Positions 25,082 to 34,485 are shown, numbered from the stretch's first letter. The stretch is DNA of 41,656 nt from Magnetococcales bacterium (GCA_015232405.1 JADFZS010000041.1:1-41656); one strand, 5' to 3'. A program made the numbers and translations. The notes: generated from the letters alone by a model not told the origin.

Positions 25082-28000
25082 CTAAAAAAGAACTCTCTCA
25101 ATGCCATCTCTGTTCACCTCATCGACAAACTGTTGTCGCCATGACTTACCCATCATTGCTTTGATAAGTTCAACAGCTAAAAATTCCGTTTTTATTGGAA
25201 TTTCATCACGATATCTACCCAACCCTTGATAACATGATGGGCAGGTGGTGAGCATTTTTACCGATTTTTTCTTCTCATCACTCTTACTTTCAATCTCGGC
25301 AATACCTTCCTTGATTACAGATGATTTTTTATAACGCACCTGGGCCGAGATATCTGGTCTGGCTACAGCAAATGTGCCTGCCTCACCACAGCAACGGTCT
25401 GATAACAGTGCCTCACCACCCATCAGATTTGAGGCTATGTTGGTTGGTTCTGTGGTTTTGATGGGTGTGTGGCAAGGGTCGTGAAAGAGAAACTGCTCAC
25501 CCTTTACAACATCACCACGTACCCCTTTTTCAACTAGATATTCATGTATATCAATTAAACGGCAACCGGGAAATATTTTTTCAAATTGATAGCTTTCAAG
25601 TTGTGACAGGCAGGTTCCACAAGATACCAGAACAGTTTTTATATCTAGATAATTAAGAGTATTGGCAACCCTATGGAACAGAACCCGGTTATCGGTGCTA
25701 ATTTTACGGCTTGTTGTCTCATCACCAGATGAAGCTTGGGGAAAACCACAACATAGATAGCTCGGCGGTAGAACGGTCTGTACTCCCTGTTTATATAGCA
25801 ATGCCAATACTGCCATGGAAATATCACTAAAAAGCCGTTCACAACCACAGCCAGGAAAATAAAATACCGCTTCGCTCTGGCTGTTACACTGTTTTACATC
25901 CCTAATAATGGGTATGGTCTCAGAGTCTTCTATGTCCAGGGAAGATCTTGTGGTTTTAGCGTGGATATGGTCCGGTAGAGGTCTTGCCAACAGTGGCAAA
26001 ACCTGAGCTTTTAGGCTTGGAGATCCACCAGTAGCATTTGGCCTTTTGTTGTGGTTGACCATGCCCAATCTATTGATTGCCTTATAGCCAAGACGTTGGG
26101 CAGCATAACCACCAACGATAAAGCTCTTATGGGCCAGGAGGATCAAGCGAGGGTCTGTCATGGTTAAATAAGCCAGAGCTAGCTTACTACCAATAGAGCC
26201 GCGTTTTTTGTTGTTGCGTTTTAATATATCCCGCATATGGATGGTGATTTTACCAAAATCTATGTTAACCGGGCAGGGAACCACACAACGATGACATACA
26301 GTACAGTGGTCAGAGAGGTCTCCCATCTCATCAAAGTGGTGCAGTGATACCCCTCTGTGGGTCTGCTCTTCATAAAGAAAAGCCTCAATCATAAGCCCGG
26401 TGGCTAAAATCTTGTTGCGGGGTGAGTAGAGCAGGTTTGCACTTGGAACATGGGTAGAACAGACCGCTTGACATTTACCACAACGCAGGCAGTTACTAAA
26501 ATTATCGTTGAGAGTACCCAAATCACTCTCGCGTAATATCAATGCCTCTTGCTGCACCAATCGTAATGATGGTGTATATGCATTATCCAGGCTGGAGCCT
26601 GGCATAAGTTTGCCACGGTTAAAGTTGCCATTGGGATCAACTCTGTTTTTATATGCAACAAAATCATCAACAGTTTTTTGGTTAAGATAGGCATATTTGG
26701 TTAAACCAATGCCATGTTCACCAGATACTTGTCCCCCAAGGTTTTGGGCTAACTCCATTATTCGATCAACCATACGCTCTGCCTCTTGTAGCATTGGATA
26801 ATCGTTGGAGTTAACGGGAATATTGGTGTGGACATTACCATCACCAGCGTGCATATGGAGTGCAACAAACAGTCGATTAGCTCTTATACGACCATGAATA
26901 GCATCAAATTGGTTTGCAACCTTTTCCCATAGATCACCAGAAAAATAGTTTTTAATGGGTTTTTCGACCTCATTACGATAGGAAATTCTTAACTTGCGAT
27001 GAAGAAGAATAGATAAAAGGGTATCATCGGGATTACCCAGTTTTCTTTCACTATCAGTAAGTAAAATCCCAGGGTCGCTAATGGGTTTATCTAGGGAGGA
27101 GAGGATTGATTGCCAGCGATCTATTACTTTTTGTAGAGTTTCATTGGCATTTTTCCGTTTTTGCCGAACAATATCCTCACCCTCCTTACTAGAGGGATAG
27201 CCTTTGGCAAAATAATTGGAAAAGCTGCTGTTTTTTATAAACCCTCCAACCTCATTGACCATTGCCAGCTTATTTTGGATGGACTGCTCAATATTAATTC
27301 TCTCGATGCCAGAGGAGTATTCAGCCAATTTCTCCAGGGGTATGACAATATCTTCATTGATTTTAAAGGCGTTGGTGTGGGCAGCAATAGCTGCTGTACG
27401 AGAGCGATCAGCCCAAAACCGTTTGCGTCCCTGTGGGGTAATGGCAATAAACCCCTCACCATCACGCTCTACTGTGAGTTTAACAACCTCTTTGGCTGCA
27501 TTTTCCACCTGGGTACTATCATTACCAACTATATCAGCCAGCAACACCATTTTTGGTCGCTCACCACGGGGAGCTTTGGTGTTGTAACCAATAGCTTTGA
27601 CATACCGTTCATCAAGATGCTCAAGTCCAGCACAGCCAACCAAACTGTGTCCATCTAAATAGTTTTTTATCTCAACTATAGCCCCAACCGCTTTTATAAG
27701 GTCAGCACCAAAAAACTCTAAACAGACTGTGTGGGTGATCTCTGGCTCTTTATGGAGCAGAAAACAGGCACTGGTAATCAGGCCGTCACACCCCTCTTTT
27801 TGCACACCGGGAAGACCCCCCAAATATTTATTGGTAACATCTTTACCCAGCCCCGGCTTTCTAATTTCAGCTGCTGTAATGGTTAGCTTTTCCGACTCCC
27901 CTTTTTTTGTTACACCATCTGCGTAAAAGCGGTCTATCTGAAATTCAGCCTCAGGAATATCATGAATTTTCCCAAGGTTATGGTTTAACCTGCTAACCTC

Positions 28001-28930
28001 AAGCCAATCACCGTTGGGGGTCACCATTTTCCATGAAATTAAATTATCAAGGGTTGTACCCCACAAAACAGCCTTTTTACCACCGGCATTCATGGCTACA
28101 TTGCCACCGATAGTTGAGGCATTTTTTGAGGTTGGGTCAACAGCAAAGACAAAGCCAGCTTTTTTGGCCCACTCTGCTACAGTGGCGGTAACAGCTCCAG
28201 CCTCAGTGGTTATGGCTGTAACGCTCTGTTTTACCCCGGGAATAATCATCTCTTTAACCGGACCGACCTTGGCAAGACGCTCCATGTTTATGATAACAGT
28301 ATCCGGGTGCATCGGTACTCCAGAGCCTGTATATCCTGTGCCACCACCACGGGGTATAATTGTCAAACCCAAATCAATACAGGCGGCAACCAGGGGTGCA
28401 ACCTCATCTTCACTATCAGGTGTGATAATTACAAAGGGATATTCAATACGCCAGTCAGTTGCATCTGTGACATGGGCTACCCTACTGCGAGCAGAAAAAT
28501 CAATGTTGTCTTTTGCCGTTATCAACAGGAGTGATTGAAGAATTCTTGCCCGCAGAGATTTTGTCTGGGGAAAACCTTCGGCAAATTTGTTAACCGCTTG
28601 GGAAGCTGCATGTACCAGCTGTAATACAGACTCGTTACCATCAGCTCTGGCAATAATACGATCTGCCCTTTGTTTCATCATATCCAAGAGGGATTTGAGA
28701 TGATCGCTGTTTTTTAATAGATCTTCTTGCAGATATGGATTTCTTGAAATCATCCATAAATCCCCGAAAATCTCCAATAACATTCTGGCAGACTGCCCTG
28801 TTTTTCTGCTACTCCTCAGTCCATCCAGAATAGTCCACATTTTTTGACCAAGTAGACGTATGACAATCTCTCGGTCAGAAAATGAGGTGTAGTTATATGG
28901 AATTTCACGGATTCTTTTGTGGTCGTTCAT
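25082..28930 (-). CDS. DUF3683-containing FAD/Fe-S oxidoreductase (D-lactate dehydrogenase-like)
   Basis: This 1282-residue protein fuses several redox modules. Residues 1 to about 130 match the DUF3683 type. Next is a PCMH FAD-binding domain (VIITPDSEDEVAPLVAAC, then PRGGGTGYTGSG), then a FAD-oxidase C-terminal domain with HMHAGDGNVHTNIPV and GEHGIGLTK. Two 4Fe-4S sites follow (CLRCGKCQAVC near 815, CTVCHRCVVPCP near 880), and finally two CCG repeats (YLCCGFP and CCGEAGTF) as in GlpC/GlcF/HdrB. It should oxidise a 2-hydroxy acid such as D-lactate, passing electrons through its clusters to the respiratory chain; the substrate is not determined. It lies 11 bases after the thioredoxin gene. Confidence 0.88.
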   Translation of the reverse strand: MNDHKRIREIPYNYTSFSDREIVIRLLGQKMWTILDGLRSSRKTGQSARMLLEIFGDLWMISRNPYLQEDLLKNSDHLKSLLDMMKQRADRIIARADGNESVLQLVHAASQAVNKFAEGFPQTKSLRARILQSLLLITAKDNIDFSARSRVAHVTDATDWRIEYPFVIITPDSEDEVAPLVAACIDLGLTIIPRGGGTGYTGSGVPMHPDTVIINMERLAKVGPVKEMIIPGVKQSVTAITTEAGAVTATVAEWAKKAGFVFAVDPTSKNASTIGGNVAMNAGGKKAVLWGTTLDNLISWKMVTPNGDWLEVSRLNHNLGKIHDIPEAEFQIDRFYADGVTKKGESEKLTITAAEIRKPGLGKDVTNKYLGGLPGVQKEGCDGLITSACFLLHKEPEITHTVCLEFFGADLIKAVGAIVEIKNYLDGHSLVGCAGLEHLDERYVKAIGYNTKAPRGERPKMVLLADIVGNDSTQVENAAKEVVKLTVERDGEGFIAITPQGRKRFWADRSRTAAIAAHTNAFKINEDIVIPLEKLAEYSSGIERINIEQSIQNKLAMVNEVGGFIKNSSFSNYFAKGYPSSKEGEDIVRQKRKNANETLQKVIDRWQSILSSLDKPISDPGILLTDSERKLGNPDDTLLSILLHRKLRISYRNEVEKPIKNYFSGDLWEKVANQFDAIHGRIRANRLFVALHMHAGDGNVHTNIPVNSNDYPMLQEAERMVDRIMELAQNLGGQVSGEHGIGLTKYAYLNQKTVDDFVAYKNRVDPNGNFNRGKLMPGSSLDNAYTPSLRLVQQEALILRESDLGTLNDNFSNCLRCGKCQAVCSTHVPSANLLYSPRNKILATGLMIEAFLYEEQTHRGVSLHHFDEMGDLSDHCTVCHRCVVPCPVNIDFGKITIHMRDILKRNNKKRGSIGSKLALAYLTMTDPRLILLAHKSFIVGGYAAQRLGYKAINRLGMVNHNKRPNATGGSPSLKAQVLPLLARPLPDHIHAKTTRSSLDIEDSETIPIIRDVKQCNSQSEAVFYFPGCGCERLFSDISMAVLALLYKQGVQTVLPPSYLCCGFPQASSGDETTSRKISTDNRVLFHRVANTLNYLDIKTVLVSCGTCLSQLESYQFEKIFPGCRLIDIHEYLVEKGVRGDVVKGEQFLFHDPCHTPIKTTEPTNIASNLMGGEALLSDRCCGEAGTFAVARPDISAQVRYKKSSVIKEGIAEIESKSDEKKKSVKMLTTCPSCYQGLGRYRDEIPIKTEFLAVELIKAMMGKSWRQQFVDEVNRDGIERVLF

Positions 28931-28941
28931 CTGTCCAATTT

Positions 28942-29316
28942 CTAGCTTGATTGTTCTTTCTGCTGTTTTTCTACCTCTTTACGGATTTCATCCATATCAA
29001 GGGCACTTGCTTTGCCAATTATTTCTACAAAAGGCTCTTCTGGTAACATTCCAGGTTGGGAAAAGATGATTATCTGCTCTCTGAAGATCATTAAGGTGGG
29101 GATGGATTTGATCTGAAATGAGCTAGCCAACTCTTGCTGTTGATCTGTCTCTACCTTTGCAAACACAATATCGGGGAACTGCTCAGATACTTTTTCAAAA
29201 ATTGGGGCAAAGGTTTTACATGGGCCACACCATGATGCCCAAAAATCAACAATAACCATATCGTTGTCCGAGATTATCTGTTGAAAATTTTCTTTGGTAA
29301 GATCGGTTGTTGCCAT
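28942..29316 (-). CDS. trxA: Thioredoxin
   Basis: The 124-residue protein is a single thioredoxin domain with the active site WCGPCK (near residue 30) in FWASWCGPCKTFAPIFEKV, the cis-proline segment KSIPTLMIF and a glycine-containing final strand. It lacks a signal peptide, so it is cytoplasmic. The C-terminal tail of about 15 residues is charged and Gln-rich, slightly longer than E. coli TrxA. A GGAG site precedes the ATG. It sits between lpxB and the large dehydrogenase; whether it is the main thioredoxin or a dedicated partner cannot be told, so the symbol is tentative. Confidence 0.9.
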   Translation of the reverse strand: MATTDLTKENFQQIISDNDMVIVDFWASWCGPCKTFAPIFEKVSEQFPDIVFAKVETDQQQELASSFQIKSIPTLMIFREQIIIFSQPGMLPEEPFVEIIGKASALDMDEIRKEVEKQQKEQSS

Positions 29317-29360
29317 TTAAATAACTCCATTATCTGTTATCGTTAATGATTTATGGTTGT

Positions 29361-30578
29361 TCAAAGGGTATTGTTACTACTGGGTTTAGATAAAAAATCT
29401 GTTATAATATCAACAGGAAGCCTAGATGGATTTGATAATTTTGCCCGAAGTTCTCGGTATCCTTCATCTATCTGGTTGATAACTTTTTCACTGTTTAATA
29501 TTTGGTCTAAGTCTTCGGCAAGTTGGGTTGGGTTGGCTTCATGCTGTAATCGCTCATTCACCAATTTTTTTTCTGCTACCAGATTTGCTAAAGCAAAATA
29601 GGGTACTTTTATTATTCTTCTGCCAAGTTCATAGGTTAGCTTATTGAAACGGTACATTACAACCATTGGAGTACCCAAGAGAGCTGTTTCCAATGTTGCA
29701 GTACCGGACGCCACCAAGGCAACATCTGCTGCCATGAGCATCCTGTAGGTCTCACTTTTACGCACCAATATTGTTTCTCTAAGTGCTTCTGCTCCCTCGA
29801 ACTCTATCTCAGTTGGCCATAGTGAGTCCAATACTGTATCTGAAATAGTATCAGCCTGGGCCAGTACACAACGGACTTTGTTGCCTTTTTGGAGAAGGTT
29901 TTTATATGTCTGCAACATTGTTGGCAGCAATAATTTAAGCTCGGTCTGTCTGCTACCCGGTAACATTACCAACATTTTCTCTTCGTCGGCTATACCTAAA
30001 TCTTTTCTGACCTCTTGGCCCGCAACACCAGCTTCTCTTTTTTTGTTCCAGGGTTTGAGCTGTTCAACCAATGGATGCCCGACAAATGTAACTGGTAGTT
30101 TTGTGTGGGAATAAATTGCGGTTTCAAAGGGAAAAAGCACCATAAGGTGGTTAACCAAACGGGCTATTTTTTTTATTCTGCCAGACCGCCAAGCCCAAAC
30201 CTGTGGGCTGACATAATGGACAACAGGAATGCCCAGAGCCTTTGCTCGAGATGCGAGAAAAAAATTAAAATCTGGCAGGTCTATAGTTACAAGAAGTTGT
30301 GGCCTGTTTTCCCGTAACAGGGAGGTCAAATAACTAAAAACCCTGGTTAAACCTGGAAGATGTTTGATTACCTCTATCAAACCGATAACAGAGAGATCAT
30401 TAACATCATATGGGCCTGTAAGACCCTGCTCTTGCATGCGAGGTCCACCGACTCCCGCAATGGCTAGGTTTGGGTGTCGTTGTTTTAGTTGCTGCAGCAA
30501 AGCTCCACCAAGTAGATCACCGGAGGCTTCTCCGGCTACTATGACAATGTTTTGTTGGCTATTGCTGTTGATACTCAA
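29361..30578 (-). CDS. lpxB: Lipid-A-disaccharide synthase
   Basis: LpxB joins UDP-2,3-diacylglucosamine and lipid X to give the lipid A disaccharide at the inner membrane. The 405-residue GT19 protein has VAGEASGDLLGGAL near residue 15, VVHYVSPQVWAWRSGRIKKI, LPGSRQTELKLLLP, and the ATLETALLGTPMVVMYR segment that binds the nucleotide. It overlaps the oxidoreductase gene by four bases, which implies co-translation. It is the last lipid A gene of the cluster; thioredoxin follows after about 45 bases. Confidence 0.95.
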   Translation of the reverse strand: MSINSNSQQNIVIVAGEASGDLLGGALLQQLKQRHPNLAIAGVGGPRMQEQGLTGPYDVNDLSVIGLIEVIKHLPGLTRVFSYLTSLLRENRPQLLVTIDLPDFNFFLASRAKALGIPVVHYVSPQVWAWRSGRIKKIARLVNHLMVLFPFETAIYSHTKLPVTFVGHPLVEQLKPWNKKREAGVAGQEVRKDLGIADEEKMLVMLPGSRQTELKLLLPTMLQTYKNLLQKGNKVRCVLAQADTISDTVLDSLWPTEIEFEGAEALRETILVRKSETYRMLMAADVALVASGTATLETALLGTPMVVMYRFNKLTYELGRRIIKVPYFALANLVAEKKLVNERLQHEANPTQLAEDLDQILNSEKVINQIDEGYRELRAKLSNPSRLPVDIITDFLSKPSSNNTL

Positions 30579-31579
30579 GAAGCACCGAGGTTGTTGGCTA
30601 TTGATTCCCGTATTTTAGTAACAACAGCCAGTGCTTTTCGACCATCGCGACCACTCACCAAGGGAGGGGTTCCCTGGCGTACAGATTCACAAAAAGATCT
30701 TATCTCCGCTTCTAAAGTGTCATATTTTTTTATGGGAATGTCTGTCTTTTTAATTGCTGGAACATTAATACCGTCAAGCTCCATCTCTCCAGAGGTACGC
30801 TGCATGATTTTGATATCACTGTTGATAAAATCCAATGATACAAATGCGTCATCCTGAAAAATTTGAATACGTCTTGTGGAATCTCCAGCCACCCGTGAAG
30901 CGGTGACATTTGCTACACAACCGTTGGCAAATTTTAATCTGGTGTTGGCAATATCGGTAAATTTTGTCACCACCTTGCCACCAATAGCATCGATGTCTAC
31001 AAGTTCAGAGTTGACAAAGCTTAAAATCAGGTCCACATCGTGGATCATAAGATCCAGAACAACATCCACGTCCAAAGCTCTACTTTTAAACGGGGCAAGG
31101 CGTTGGGACTCAATAAATAGTGGCTGTTTGATCACTTCACTGTTGCGCAATGCAACTACAGCAGGGTGAAACCTCTTTAAATGCCCAACTTGCAGGACTA
31201 GATTCATTCTATCTGCTATATCAATAAGTTCGTCTGCTTCCTCAACCGTTACGGTAATAGGTTTTTCAACCAATACATGGATACCAGCATTTAAGCAGGT
31301 TTCAGTGATTCTGTAGTGGGATGGGGTAGGGGTGGATATGGTAACAAGATCCACAGAGTCAAGGAGATCATTGTAATCTGTATAACCTTTGACTCCCAAC
31401 TCTTCACTTACGCTAGTTACCCGGTCATGGCTCGCATCAACAATACCCACAAGGTCAACACCTGGGATCATGGCATATTTCATGGCATGAAATCGGCCCA
31501 GATAACCCGCACCGATAACCGCTGCCCGTAAAGGTTTGTCACCAGCGTATGTTGTCGAAAAATATGGAGGTAAAGACAT
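30575..31579 (-). CDS. Gfo/Idh/MocA-family oxidoreductase in the lipid A operon (GnnA-like candidate)
   Basis: The 334-residue protein has the N-terminal NAD(P) Rossmann fold (AVIGAGYLGRFHAMKYA, residues 19-35), the family motif VLVEKPITVTVEEADELI and the substrate-domain VLDLMIHDVDLIL. It is wedged between lpxI (one-base overlap) and lpxB (four-base overlap). In Acidithiobacillus ferrooxidans a member called GnnA, encoded between lpxA and lpxB, oxidises the 3'' position of UDP-GlcNAc so that GnnB can aminate it, giving lipid A with extra amide-linked chains. By position this gene is a good GnnA candidate, but no GnnB transaminase is present in the window. The substrate is an inference; general family membership is firm. 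Confidence 0.85.
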   Translation of the reverse strand: MSLPPYFSTTYAGDKPLRAAVIGAGYLGRFHAMKYAMIPGVDLVGIVDASHDRVTSVSEELGVKGYTDYNDLLDSVDLVTISTPTPSHYRITETCLNAGIHVLVEKPITVTVEEADELIDIADRMNLVLQVGHLKRFHPAVVALRNSEVIKQPLFIESQRLAPFKSRALDVDVVLDLMIHDVDLILSFVNSELVDIDAIGGKVVTKFTDIANTRLKFANGCVANVTASRVAGDSTRRIQIFQDDAFVSLDFINSDIKIMQRTSGEMELDGINVPAIKKTDIPIKKYDTLEAEIRSFCESVRQGTPPLVSGRDGRKALAVVTKIRESIANNLGAS

Positions 31580-32529
31580 TAAGCTACTTCTATTTGTTGT
31601 ATATCCCGTTCAGAACAGCCAACCAGGATTATGTTATATTTATCGGCAAGCCCCACTGTAGCTTCTGGCTCCAAAATCATTGTTGCGTTAGCCTCAACTG
31701 CTAGCACATCAATACCGGCTTTATGCAAATTTTCTATGGTTCTTGGTCCTATAGTTGGCAAATCAAGGCGGTTATCCTGTTGGGGTTTTGCTGTTTTTAC
31801 CAAGATAGCAGACCCCTTATTGGCCCACCCGGTCTTTGAGCCGGTTATCAATGGTCCAGTTCGGTTGATCATTGCATCCGTTCCCTCCATGGCTTCGACG
31901 GATACCACAACGCCCCCCTTGACAACAACTCCCTGACCTATATCTAAACGGCCCAGCTCCTTTGCTGCTTGCCAGCCAAAACGGATATCACTCCACTGCT
32001 GCGAATTTGGAACATCCCGGCTTAGAGCACCGTTGGGAATTAAAAGTTCCGGGACAAAATCTGTAACAGATCCAACTGTAAAGCCATGCTCTTCCAGTTT
32101 GCCAGAAACTGCTCTTAAAAGTTGATCATCATGAAGACTACCTAGACTAAATGCTATTGATAAAGCTAGTGAATCTGGACGAATTTTCCAAATTTTTGTC
32201 TTGGTAATACCCCCTGCAAAAGCGATCCAATCCACTTGCTGCTTTTGCATATAACGAACAATTTTTTTAAACTGCCCTAACTTTACCCACTTAAAATCTT
32301 CACCATACCCCTCTAACTCTTTGCTGGCTTCACCTTCGTGGGCGGCAATAAATAGAGGATACTGACCGCTTTTGCCATTGGCATTTGATTTTTCCAACAC
32401 AGCTTTGGCAAAAACCAAAGGTAGGTTACCACTGCCAGCAATCAAGCCAATCCGAGTACCAGGTGGAGGTATTGCCATAACTGCATCCCGGTCGTCGGTC
32501 ATATTAGCTGGGCCATTATTATCTAGCAT
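31579..32529 (-). CDS. lpxI: UDP-2,3-diacylglucosamine diphosphatase LpxI
   Basis: LpxI cleaves UDP-2,3-diacylglucosamine to lipid X and UMP; it replaces the unrelated LpxH in many Alphaproteobacteria and other lineages. The 316-residue protein (DUF1009) shows IGLIAGSGNLPLVFA near residue 27, WIAFAGGITKTKIW, and the conserved KGGVVVSVEAMEGTDAMI catalytic-region segment. The C-terminal half has LPTIGPRTIENLHKAGID. ATG 32529 has a poor binding site; in-frame ATGs at residues 10 and 18 are possible starts and would give a more usual N-terminus. A 54-base gap separates it from lpxA. Confidence 0.93.
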   Translation of the reverse strand: MLDNNGPANMTDDRDAVMAIPPPGTRIGLIAGSGNLPLVFAKAVLEKSNANGKSGQYPLFIAAHEGEASKELEGYGEDFKWVKLGQFKKIVRYMQKQQVDWIAFAGGITKTKIWKIRPDSLALSIAFSLGSLHDDQLLRAVSGKLEEHGFTVGSVTDFVPELLIPNGALSRDVPNSQQWSDIRFGWQAAKELGRLDIGQGVVVKGGVVVSVEAMEGTDAMINRTGPLITGSKTGWANKGSAILVKTAKPQQDNRLDLPTIGPRTIENLHKAGIDVLAVEANATMILEPEATVGLADKYNIILVGCSERDIQQIEVA

Positions 32530-32583
32530 GATTTGTCAAAGTTTGTTTTAAGTAGCCAATATAACCGTGATGTCCCATGACTT

Positions 32584-33405
32584 CTAACGACAAATACTCC
32601 TCTGACCACTCTGCAGAAATTCCAGAACACACTGCACTTCCGGCACTGAAGAAAACTGGCTTTCAATCTCTACAACAGCCTGTTCCAAGCGTAAATTAGA
32701 GCGAAAGATAATACGGTGAACTTGACGAATTGCCTTGATAACCTCTTCCGAATAACCATTACGTCTCAGTCCAACAACGTTAACACCAGTGATTTTTGCC
32801 CTATTTCCTGCTGCTGAAGCATACGGCACAACATCCATGGATATGGCTGATGCCCCACCAATAAAAGTGTTTTTTCCCACCCGGGCAAATTGATGGATAG
32901 CCGTTAAACCTCCAATTATAGCCTGTTCTTGTATCTCCACATGTCCAGCAAGAGTAGCTCCATTAGCCATGATAACTTTGTCACATACCCGACAATCATG
33001 GGCAACGTGAGAGTAGGCCATTATCATGCAGTCATCACCAACCCTGGTAAGACCTCCAGCTTTATGGGTTCCACGATGTATACTAACAAACTCCCGGATA
33101 TTACATCTTTCACCAATCTCTACCCGTGTCGGCTCACCCTTATAACCAATATCTTGGGGTTCCAGACCAATGGAAGCAAAACTGAATATACGACTTTTTT
33201 TGCCAATATTTGTATGACCATCAATAACAGCATGAGGTCCAACTTGCACTTCATCCATCAACTGTACATTGGGACCTATTACCGCATAAGCACCAATTTT
33301 TACATTCTCTCCAACCTCTGCTTTTGGTGATACCACCGCAGATGGATGAATGAGCTGTTCCTGCTCATCAAGAGAGATCGGAATTGTTGTGGGTTTTGTT
33401 GTCAC
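32584..33405 (-). CDS. lpxA: Acyl-ACP--UDP-N-acetylglucosamine O-acyltransferase
   Basis: LpxA adds the first acyl chain to UDP-GlcNAc (or its 3-amino analogue). The 273-residue protein is a left-handed beta helix of hexapeptide repeats, with catalytic His136 in YSHVAHDC (the E. coli His125 equivalent), EPTRVEIGERCNIREFVSIHRG and HQFARVGKNTFIGG, then a helical C-terminus. The start is GTG, directly abutting the fabZ stop. The Gfo/Idh oxidoreductase two genes downstream raises the possibility that this LpxA accepts the 3-amino sugar; nothing in the protein alone settles it. Confidence 0.96.
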   Translation of the reverse strand: MTTKPTTIPISLDEQEQLIHPSAVVSPKAEVGENVKIGAYAVIGPNVQLMDEVQVGPHAVIDGHTNIGKKSRIFSFASIGLEPQDIGYKGEPTRVEIGERCNIREFVSIHRGTHKAGGLTRVGDDCMIMAYSHVAHDCRVCDKVIMANGATLAGHVEIQEQAIIGGLTAIHQFARVGKNTFIGGASAISMDVVPYASAAGNRAKITGVNVVGLRRNGYSEEVIKAIRQVHRIIFRSNLRLEQAVVEIESQFSSVPEVQCVLEFLQSGQRSICR

Positions 33406-33855
33406 CTATTGATCATCCTTCCTTGTCATAGCCATAAATTCCGCTTCGGAAACCAGCTTATCTTCAACAAAAGAATTGCCTTGAAAACGCCAGATATCCC
33501 GTCGCCTTTTTAACAAGGTTATCTCTATACGAAGTTGGTCACCGGGTACAACAGGTTTACGGAAACGGGCTTTGTCGATTGACATGAAATAGACAAGACA
33601 TCCTTCAGTTGATTCAGGGTCGTTGTGGGCAGCAAAAAGGGCTCCTGCTTGGGCCATTGCTTCTAGAATCAACACCCCTGGCATCACCGGATTGTCCGGG
33701 AAATGACCCATGAAATGTGGTTCATTGAAAGTAACATTTTTTATAGCAGTAAGTGTTTTACCCTCAACAACATCAACGATACGATCAATCATCAAGAAAG
33801 GATATCGGTGAGGAAGAGATTTAAGAATTGCTTCAGGGTTGTTAAGATAGTCCAT
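33406..33855 (-). CDS. fabZ: 3-hydroxyacyl-[acyl-carrier-protein] dehydratase FabZ
   Basis: FabZ dehydrates 3-hydroxyacyl-ACP in fatty acid elongation and competes with LpxA for 3-hydroxyacyl-ACP. The 149-residue hot-dog protein begins with the PHRYPFLMIDRI motif and has catalytic H51 (FMGHFPD) and E65 (VLILEAMAQAGA). Its ATG overlaps the skp stop by one base and its TAG abuts the lpxA start. In many Gram-negatives lpxD lies just before fabZ; here it does not. Confidence 0.97.
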   Translation of the reverse strand: MDYLNNPEAILKSLPHRYPFLMIDRIVDVVEGKTLTAIKNVTFNEPHFMGHFPDNPVMPGVLILEAMAQAGALFAAHNDPESTEGCLVYFMSIDKARFRKPVVPGDQLRIEITLLKRRRDIWRFQGNSFVEDKLVSEAEFMAMTRKDDQ

Positions 33856-34391
33856 TATTTTGTAAACCAGTTCTTTGTTTTGTCGTTTAGTCGAATTAGT
33901 ATAGTGTCAGTAATCTCAATATCAGGAGCTACAAAAATTGTCTGACCTCTACTGAAAATTGCAGTATATTTTTTTTCCCGACCAACCTCTTCAATTACAT
34001 CTCTTAAAGCCTCTGTTAATTTTTTTGTCCAGAGACGATTTTCACGATCAACAGTGGCTTGGTTGTCTTCTATAAGGCGTTGAAACTCTCTAAATTTGCG
34101 CCTGATCTTACTTGCTAGCTCTGCTCGCGCCTCAAGAGTCATTAAATTTTTTCGTTGCTCAAGGTTTTTTTTCATCTTGTCGATATCGGCTTTCATAACA
34201 GTGACCTCTTTCTGTTTGATAGCCAGTGTCTTTTTTAACAATTCTGTTGCCAATTTAGATGCATCTGATGAGGCCATTACCCTTGGCACATCAACATATG
34301 CAAATTTTTCATTAGCTGCTTGTGCGTTGTTTACTGTAATTACAGTAGAAAAGACACAAAATATTGCTAAAAACCATTTTACTTTTGTCAT
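33855..34391 (-). CDS. skp: OmpH/Skp family periplasmic chaperone
   Basis: Skp is a trimeric periplasmic chaperone that keeps unfolded outer membrane proteins soluble on the way to BamA. The 178-residue product has a signal peptide (about 1-25, cleaved near AQAANEK), the FAYVDVPRVM strand, a long charged coiled-coil (residues 45-125) and a final strand with KYTAIFSRGQTIFVAPDIEIT. GGGGAG precedes the ATG. It lies between bamA (94-base gap) and fabZ (one-base overlap), the standard location. Confidence 0.92.
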   Translation of the reverse strand: MTKVKWFLAIFCVFSTVITVNNAQAANEKFAYVDVPRVMASSDASKLATELLKKTLAIKQKEVTVMKADIDKMKKNLEQRKNLMTLEARAELASKIRRKFREFQRLIEDNQATVDRENRLWTKKLTEALRDVIEEVGREKKYTAIFSRGQTIFVAPDIEITDTILIRLNDKTKNWFTK

Positions 34392-34485
34392 AAACCACCA
34401 TCTCCCCTGAGTGGAAGAAAAAATTGTTTTATAATGTGTTGCAGAACAATATAATCATTATGTTTTATATGTTTTTATCGTTGTT

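Noticed and set aside
27161-28538. Long plus-strand open frames (for example 27161-27658 and 28014-28538) opposite the large dehydrogenase
   Set aside because: They are antisense shadows of a well-supported gene with low-complexity, non-family translations.
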